Shown here one piece after another: positions 59,947 to 64,000 of a DNA stretch of 64,000 nucleotides. A program made the translations under genes and the position numbers. The notes under the pieces were generated by a model that was not told where the DNA came from, made no database searches, and saw only the letters and a program-made list of their open reading frames with translations. The stretch is from Streptomyces canus 299MFChir4.1 (GTDB lineage: Bacteria > Actinomycetota > Actinomycetes > Streptomycetales > Streptomycetaceae), in assembly GCF_000383615.1 (NCBI RefSeq), contig NZ_KB911582.1, positions 450,573 to 514,572 on the forward strand, in the 5' to 3' direction. Positions within the stretch are counted from its first letter, which is position 1; each line of letters opens with the position of its first letter.

Positions 59947-60879
59947 ATGGAAGAGATCGGTCTCTGTCCCCCAACGAAGGAGAGCAAGATCTTAGGCTCC
60001 GGAAAACCGTCTCGCCGCACCCTCCTGGCCGCCGGCTCGGCCGCCTTACTGACCGGCGCGACCGCCACGACCGCGTCCGCCGCCGAACACGACGTCACCG
60101 CCCGGCTGCGCGCGCTGGAGAAGCGGTACGACGCCCGGCTCGGCGTCTTCGCCCACCACGTCACGACCGGGCGGTCCGTCCGCCACCGCGCCGACGAGCT
60201 CTTCCCGATGTGCTCCGTGTTCAAGGCCCTCGCGGCCGCCGCCGTCCTGCGCGACCTGGACCGCGACGGCGAGGTGCTGGCCCGCCGCATCCATTACACC
60301 GAGGCCGACCTGGTGATCCCGGGCTCCGACCGGACGGCGGCACACCTCGCCGAGGGCATGACCATCGCCGAGCTCGCCGACGTCGCCATCACCTACAGCG
60401 ACAACACGGCCGGCAACCTCCTGCTGCGCGAACTCGGCGGCCCCACCGCGATCACCCGCTTCGCCCGCTCCCTCGGCGACCGGGTCACCCGCCTCGACCG
60501 CTGGGAACCCGAGCTCAACACCGCCGAGCCGTGGCGGCGCACGGACACGACGAGCCCGTACGCCATCGGCCGCACCTACGGCCGGCTGGTCCTCGGCGAC
60601 GCGCTGAACCGGCGGGACCGGCGGCTGCTCACGCACTGGCTGCTCAACAACACGACCAGCGTCAACCGCTTCCACGCGGGCCTGCCCAAGTCATGGACCA
60701 TCGCCGACAAGACGGGCAGCGGCTCCTACGGCACCGCCAACGACGTGGGCGTCACCTGGACCGACGCCGGCGACCCGATCGTCCTGTCGGTGCTGTCGAC
60801 GATGCCCGCGCAGGATGCCGTGCGGGACGACGCCCTGGTCGCCGACGCGGCCGCGGTGGTCGCCGACGCGCTGGGCTGA
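59947..60879 (+). CDS. Class A beta-lactamase, Tat-exported
   Basis: A 310-residue serine beta-lactamase. SxxK is S90-V-F-K93, SDN is 151-153, the omega-loop Glu is E187 in WEPELN, and KTG is 255-257: every catalytic motif is present. A twin-arginine signal (PSRRTLLAAGSAALL) exports it folded. The frame contains two TTA leucine codons (59992-59994 and 60046-60048), the second inside the signal peptide, so translation should depend on the bldA tRNA. The annotated ATG is weakly supported, since a GAAGGAG tract lies further inside (59976-59982); but no start codon follows it in frame. Confidence 0.92.
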   Translation: MEEIGLCPPTKESKILGSGKPSRRTLLAAGSAALLTGATATTASAAEHDVTARLRALEKRYDARLGVFAHHVTTGRSVRHRADELFPMCSVFKALAAAAVLRDLDRDGEVLARRIHYTEADLVIPGSDRTAAHLAEGMTIAELADVAITYSDNTAGNLLLRELGGPTAITRFARSLGDRVTRLDRWEPELNTAEPWRRTDTTSPYAIGRTYGRLVLGDALNRRDRRLLTHWLLNNTTSVNRFHAGLPKSWTIADKTGSGSYGTANDVGVTWTDAGDPIVLSVLSTMPAQDAVRDDALVADAAAVVADALG

Positions 60880-60883
60880 CCGC

Positions 60884-61330
60884 TCAGAACCGCCGGACGT
60901 ACCGCCGCTGCCACGGGGTCTCCACCGCCCGCGGGTGGTAGTGCTCGCGCACGTAGGCGACCGCCTCCCGCGGGGGCACGCCGTCCAGAACCGCCAGACA
61001 GGCCAGGGCCGTTCCTGTGCGGCCCCGGCCACCGCCGCAGGCGATCTCGACCCGTTCGGCGACCGACCGTTCCCAGGCGTCGACGAGGACGTCACGGGCC
61101 TCCCCGCGGTCCGCCGGCAGCCGGAAGTCCGGCCAGCGGACCCAGCGGGAGGCCCAGGGGACCTCCGGCGGGCCGTCGCCGAGCAGATAGACGCCGTACG
61201 ACGGTGTCGGCGCCGCCGGGTCCAGCGCGTACCGCAGGCCGCGGCCCCGCACCAGGCGTCCGGACGGCAGCCGCAGCACGCCCGGGTCGTGTTCGTCCCA
61301 CCCCTTCACGATCCCATTCGAACCCGTCAT
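60884..61330 (-). CDS. Dual-specificity/tyrosine protein phosphatase-like
   Basis: A 148-residue phosphatase. The CX5R loop is C98-G-G-G-R-G-R104 followed by TGT, and a WPD loop (W66-P67-D68) supplies the general acid. The His before the Cys is Ala here (IACGGG). Substrate could be a phosphoprotein or phosphoinositide. ATG 61330 chosen where homology starts; an in-frame extension upstream lacks it. Divergent from the sigma factor. Confidence 0.85.
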   Translation of the reverse strand: MTGSNGIVKGWDEHDPGVLRLPSGRLVRGRGLRYALDPAAPTPSYGVYLLGDGPPEVPWASRWVRWPDFRLPADRGEARDVLVDAWERSVAERVEIACGGGRGRTGTALACLAVLDGVPPREAVAYVREHYHPRAVETPWQRRYVRRF

Positions 61331-61390
61331 CGACGCTCGGGCAACCGAATCGGCCCCCCTCGTGGTCTGGTGGGCGAGGGAGGGTGCCAG

Positions 61391-61918
61391 ATGCAGGCCG
61401 AACAAGAGGACCGGTTCCAGGAATTCGTCAGAGCCAGGTGGTCGCACCTCGTGCGGACCGCCTATCTGCTCACCGGCGACGCGCATCACGCCGAGGACCT
61501 GACGCAGACGGCGCTGGCGAAGGCGTACCGCTCCTGGCGGCGCGTGTCGGGCAGCGACAACCCGGAGGCGTATGTCCGGCGGATGCTGGTCACCTGCAAC
61601 AGCGACCGCTTCCGCAAGCGGCGCGTGAAGGAGTCGTTGACCGACGCGCCGCCGGAGCGGGCGGGCCGCGACGAGGCCGTGGCCCGGGTCGACGAACGCG
61701 GGGTGCTGATGGCCGCCCTGGCCCAACTGCCGCCCAGGCAGCGGGCCGTGGTCGTCATGCGCTACTGGGAGGACCTGTCGGAGGCGGAGGCCGCCGAGGT
61801 GCTCGGCTGCTCACAGGGCACGGTCAAGAGCCAGGCGTCCAAGGCGCTGGCGAAGTTGCGTACGTATCCGGGGCTCGCGCAGGTCATGGACCGCACCCCG
61901 CAGGGAGGCACGAAATGA
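61391..61918 (+). CDS. ECF sigma factor, SigE-family
   Basis: A 175-residue extracytoplasmic-function sigma factor. Region 2: RARWSHLVRTAYLLTGDAHHAEDLTQTALAKAYRSW; region 4: LPPRQRAVVVMRYWEDLSEAEAAEVLGCSQGTVKSQASKALAKLR. ATG with GGGAGGG six bases upstream. The stop overlaps the next gene by ATGA, so that membrane protein is the probable anti-sigma partner. Confidence 0.92.
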   Translation: MQAEQEDRFQEFVRARWSHLVRTAYLLTGDAHHAEDLTQTALAKAYRSWRRVSGSDNPEAYVRRMLVTCNSDRFRKRRVKESLTDAPPERAGRDEAVARVDERGVLMAALAQLPPRQRAVVVMRYWEDLSEAEAAEVLGCSQGTVKSQASKALAKLRTYPGLAQVMDRTPQGGTK

Positions 61919-62844
61919 GTGAGGAAGAGGAGCGGGACTTCGAGGAGCGGGACTTCGAGGAGCAACTGCGGGATCTGCTCTCCGAGGACGCGTACGCGAT
62001 CCGGCCCTCGCCGGTGCCGTATCCGCAGATCCGCCGCCAGGGCGTGGTCGAGCGGCGTCGGCGGGTGGCGGTGGCCGGGGCGGTCCTGGTGACGCTGGCC
62101 GCGGTGCCGGTGGGGGCGTTCGCGGTGGGCGGCGGCGGGACGGGCACGGCCGACACGGCGACGACACCCACGGCCTCGGCGAGCGCCACGCCGACACCGA
62201 CCCCGTCCCCCACGCCCAGCGGGCCCGCGGGGCCGGCCACGGCGGGGCAGCTCCGGGACGGGATCACGCTGGAACAGGCAGCGGACGGGCTCGACAAGTG
62301 CCTCGCCTGGGACCGGGACCGGGTGGCCCACGGCGGCATCGCCTCCACGGACCTCGGCAAGGCCGACGAGTACCGGATCATCCTCGCGCTGAACAGCACC
62401 GGTGACTCCAACTCGCCCGGTGACGGCATGTTCGTGGTCGCCGTGAAGGAGAAGCCGAAGGAGACCCGGCTGATCTGCAACATCAAGGACGGCGAGGCCT
62501 CCGGACTCAACACCGGCGTCGGCAGCGACCGGCAGCCGGACTCGCCGCCCGTGCTGGCCGACATCAACGGCAACAAGCTCTACCAGCAGTCCTTCATGGA
62601 CAAGGGCCACTGGAAACTGCCGTTCAGCTGGGGCTTCATCGGCACGGTCGAACCGACGGTGGCCAAGGTGACCGTCTCCTACGGCGGCGCCGACAGGGAG
62701 GCGGTCCTCGACCATGGCTGGTTCGTCGCCTCCGGCACCCTGACCGAACAGGTCACCAGGAACCCGCACATCAAGGGCTACGACCAGGGCGGCAAGCTGA
62801 TCTACGACTCCGACGAGGACACGACGTACCAGCAGGTGCAGTAG
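61915..62844 (+). CDS. Membrane-anchored sigma partner (candidate anti-sigma factor)
   Basis: A 309-residue protein coupled to the ECF sigma gene. An acidic N-terminus with a direct repeat (RDFEERDFEE, residues 7-16) and about 50 cytoplasmic residues, one membrane segment (about 51-71), a Thr/Ser/Pro-rich linker (about 76-110), and a mostly beta external domain to the end. The layout is that of a SigE-type anti-sigma, but no anti-sigma zinc motif is visible. Confidence 0.75.
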   Translation: MSEEEERDFEERDFEEQLRDLLSEDAYAIRPSPVPYPQIRRQGVVERRRRVAVAGAVLVTLAAVPVGAFAVGGGGTGTADTATTPTASASATPTPTPSPTPSGPAGPATAGQLRDGITLEQAADGLDKCLAWDRDRVAHGGIASTDLGKADEYRIILALNSTGDSNSPGDGMFVVAVKEKPKETRLICNIKDGEASGLNTGVGSDRQPDSPPVLADINGNKLYQQSFMDKGHWKLPFSWGFIGTVEPTVAKVTVSYGGADREAVLDHGWFVASGTLTEQVTRNPHIKGYDQGGKLIYDSDEDTTYQQVQ

Positions 62845-62865
62845 CAGGACGGACGGCTCGGGGCA

Positions 62866-62896
62866 GGGGGGCGCCGTACAGGGGTCGGCGCCCCCC
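62866..62896 (+). terminator. Hairpin terminator after the sigma operon
   Basis: Perfect 10-bp G/C stem (62866-62875 with 62887-62896), 11-base loop, 22 bases after the stop. Confidence 0.7.
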
Positions 62897-62943
62897 TCAC
62901 CCTTTGAGGGAAGATCAGTGGAGGCCGATCCCGAGGAGCCCCG

Positions 62944-63879
62944 ATGATCCTTCCCGCCCCGCTGACCGGAGTCGTCCCGCCCGTCTGCACGCCCCTGACA
63001 CCGGACCGCGAGGTGGACGTCCCCTCGCTGCTCAGGCTCGTCGACCATCTGGTCGCGGGCGGGGTGCACGGCCTGTTCGTCCTCGGTACGACGTCCGAGG
63101 CGGCCTTTCTGACCGACGCCCAGCGCAGACTCGTGGTGGAGACGGTGACCGGGCACGTCGGGGGCCGACTGCCCGTACTGGCCGGGGTGATCGACATGAC
63201 CACGGCCCGGGTCCTGGACCATGTGCGGGCCGTCACGGCGGCCGGCGCCGACGCGGTCGTCGTCACGGCGCCCTTCTACACGAGCACCCATCCGCGGGAG
63301 ATCGCCCGCCACTACCGGCTGGTCGCGGCCGGCAGCCCGGTCCCGGTCATCGCGTACGACCTGCCGAGCGGTGTCCACACCAAGCTCCCCGCGGACGTGG
63401 TCCTGGACCTGGCGGCCGAGGGCGTGCTGGCCGGTCTCAAGGACTCCAGCGGCGACCTCGCCGGCTTCCGCGCGGTCGTCTCCGGCGCCCGCGCCCACCC
63501 CGGCATCACCGGCTTCAGCGCGCTGACCGGCTCCGAACTCATCATCGACGCGGCCCTCGCGGTCGGCGCGGACGGGGCGGTGCCCGGTCTCGCCAACGTC
63601 GACCCCGAGGGGTACGTCCGTCTCGACCGCCTGTGCCGCACGGGCGACCTGGACGCGGCCCGGGCCGAACAGGAGCGGCTGTGTGCCCTGTTCGGCATGG
63701 TGGGCGTGGGCGACCCGGCCCGCATGGGCGCGTCCTCGTCGGCGCTGGGCGCGTTCAAGGCGGCCCTGCATCTGCGGGGCGTGATCGACTGCCCGCTGAC
63801 GGCGGAACCGCAGGTGCCGTTGTCGCCGACGGAGATCGAGCGGGTGGGCGCGCGCCTGGCCGCGGCCGGGCTCCTCTGA
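62944..63879 (+). CDS. Dihydrodipicolinate synthase/N-acetylneuraminate lyase family protein
   Basis: A 311-residue aldolase-type (beta/alpha)8 lyase forming a Schiff base. K166 (AGLKDSSGD) and Y138 (AYDLPSG) are the catalytic residues and GTTSEAAF (49-56) the carboxylate-binding loop. S rather than G in GTTSE is unusual for DapA itself, so it is more likely a paralogue that acts on another 2-oxo acid. ATG with GAGGAG upstream. Its 3' end is partly duplicated downstream. Confidence 0.9.
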   Translation: MILPAPLTGVVPPVCTPLTPDREVDVPSLLRLVDHLVAGGVHGLFVLGTTSEAAFLTDAQRRLVVETVTGHVGGRLPVLAGVIDMTTARVLDHVRAVTAAGADAVVVTAPFYTSTHPREIARHYRLVAAGSPVPVIAYDLPSGVHTKLPADVVLDLAAEGVLAGLKDSSGDLAGFRAVVSGARAHPGITGFSALTGSELIIDAALAVGADGAVPGLANVDPEGYVRLDRLCRTGDLDAARAEQERLCALFGMVGVGDPARMGASSSALGAFKAALHLRGVIDCPLTAEPQVPLSPTEIERVGARLAAAGLL

Positions 63880-63926
63880 GCCCTACCGGCTCTCGGGCGT
63901 CACAATCCCGACCCATAGACCGGAGC

Positions 63927-64000
63927 GTGATCAACCACCCGCCGACGGCGGAACCGCAGGTGCCATTGCCGACGACGGACGTCGAGCAGGTGGGCGCCGT
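63927..64000 (+). pseudogene. Duplicated 3' end of the DapA-like gene, running off the window
   Basis: GTG 63927 reads VINHPPTAEPQVPLPTTDVEQVGA, matching the end of the gene before it (VIDCPLTAEPQVPLSPTEIERVGA, from 63781). Spacing between the copies is 146 bp. Only the last part of the lyase is repeated, so it is a relic rather than a gene, unless a frame continues to the right. Confidence 0.65.

Overview
The window is a high-GC chromosomal segment from a Streptomyces-type actinomycete. Evidence: strong G/C third-position bias, many GTG starts with purine-rich ribosome sites, an HrdA-like sigma factor, LAXTG-type sortase signals, DUF397/Scr1-type regulators and a Zur-controlled zinc operon. 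From memory, the order hrdA, dnaG, nitrate/nitrite reductase, ppdK, dus, glyS, zinc ABC-zur, uppS, recO resembles one arm of the core region of the S. coelicolor chromosome. No rRNA, tRNA, CRISPR array, prophage or insertion sequence was seen.

Layout. 1-7.1 kb: tail of an ABC transporter, then a minus-strand run with hrdA, dnaG, a ferredoxin-reductase-like flavoprotein, dGTPase and a sirohydrochlorin chelatase. 7.2-20.6 kb: a nitrogen block with assimilatory nitrate reductase (nasA) and the flavoprotein-nirB-nirD operon. It is interrupted by a secreted M4 protease, VOC and FMN-reductase genes, a class F sortase pair and a chloramphenicol phosphotransferase-like kinase. The chelatase supplies the siroheme path needed by NirB, and nasA and the nir operon share a leader with 11-bp phased GlnR-like half sites. 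20.6-28.3 kb: LysE exporter, SDR, an LAETG-anchored Excalibur protein, VOC protein, pyruvate phosphate dikinase and a ROK regulator. 28.4-33.7 kb: two translationally coupled glycosidases divergent from the ROK gene, then an LtaS-like sulfatase-fold membrane protein. 34-46.8 kb: dihydrouridine synthase, a DHA2 drug exporter with a TetR-type operator, a very large CtpI-like P-type ATPase, a decayed regulator/exporter pair, TetR, aldo-keto reductase, LysE and a phosphoesterase. 46.8-51.6 kb: glyS and the zinc operon znuACB-zur. 51.7-64 kb: second M4 protease, uppS, recO, a WhiJ/AbaA-like regulatory cluster, secreted S33 peptidase, GH-like protein, class A beta-lactamase with TTA codons, a tyrosine phosphatase, an ECF sigma/membrane partner pair and a DapA-family lyase.

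Most interesting signals: a degenerate second P-type ATPase core fused in front of the active one in the CtpI-like protein; a 19-codon minigene that copies the start of recO and overlaps it; a regulator/exporter pair that lost both 5' ends; a Streptomyces intergenic repeat forming the 3' end of the chelatase gene; a duplicated 3' end of the DapA-like gene; and TTA codons in the beta-lactamase.
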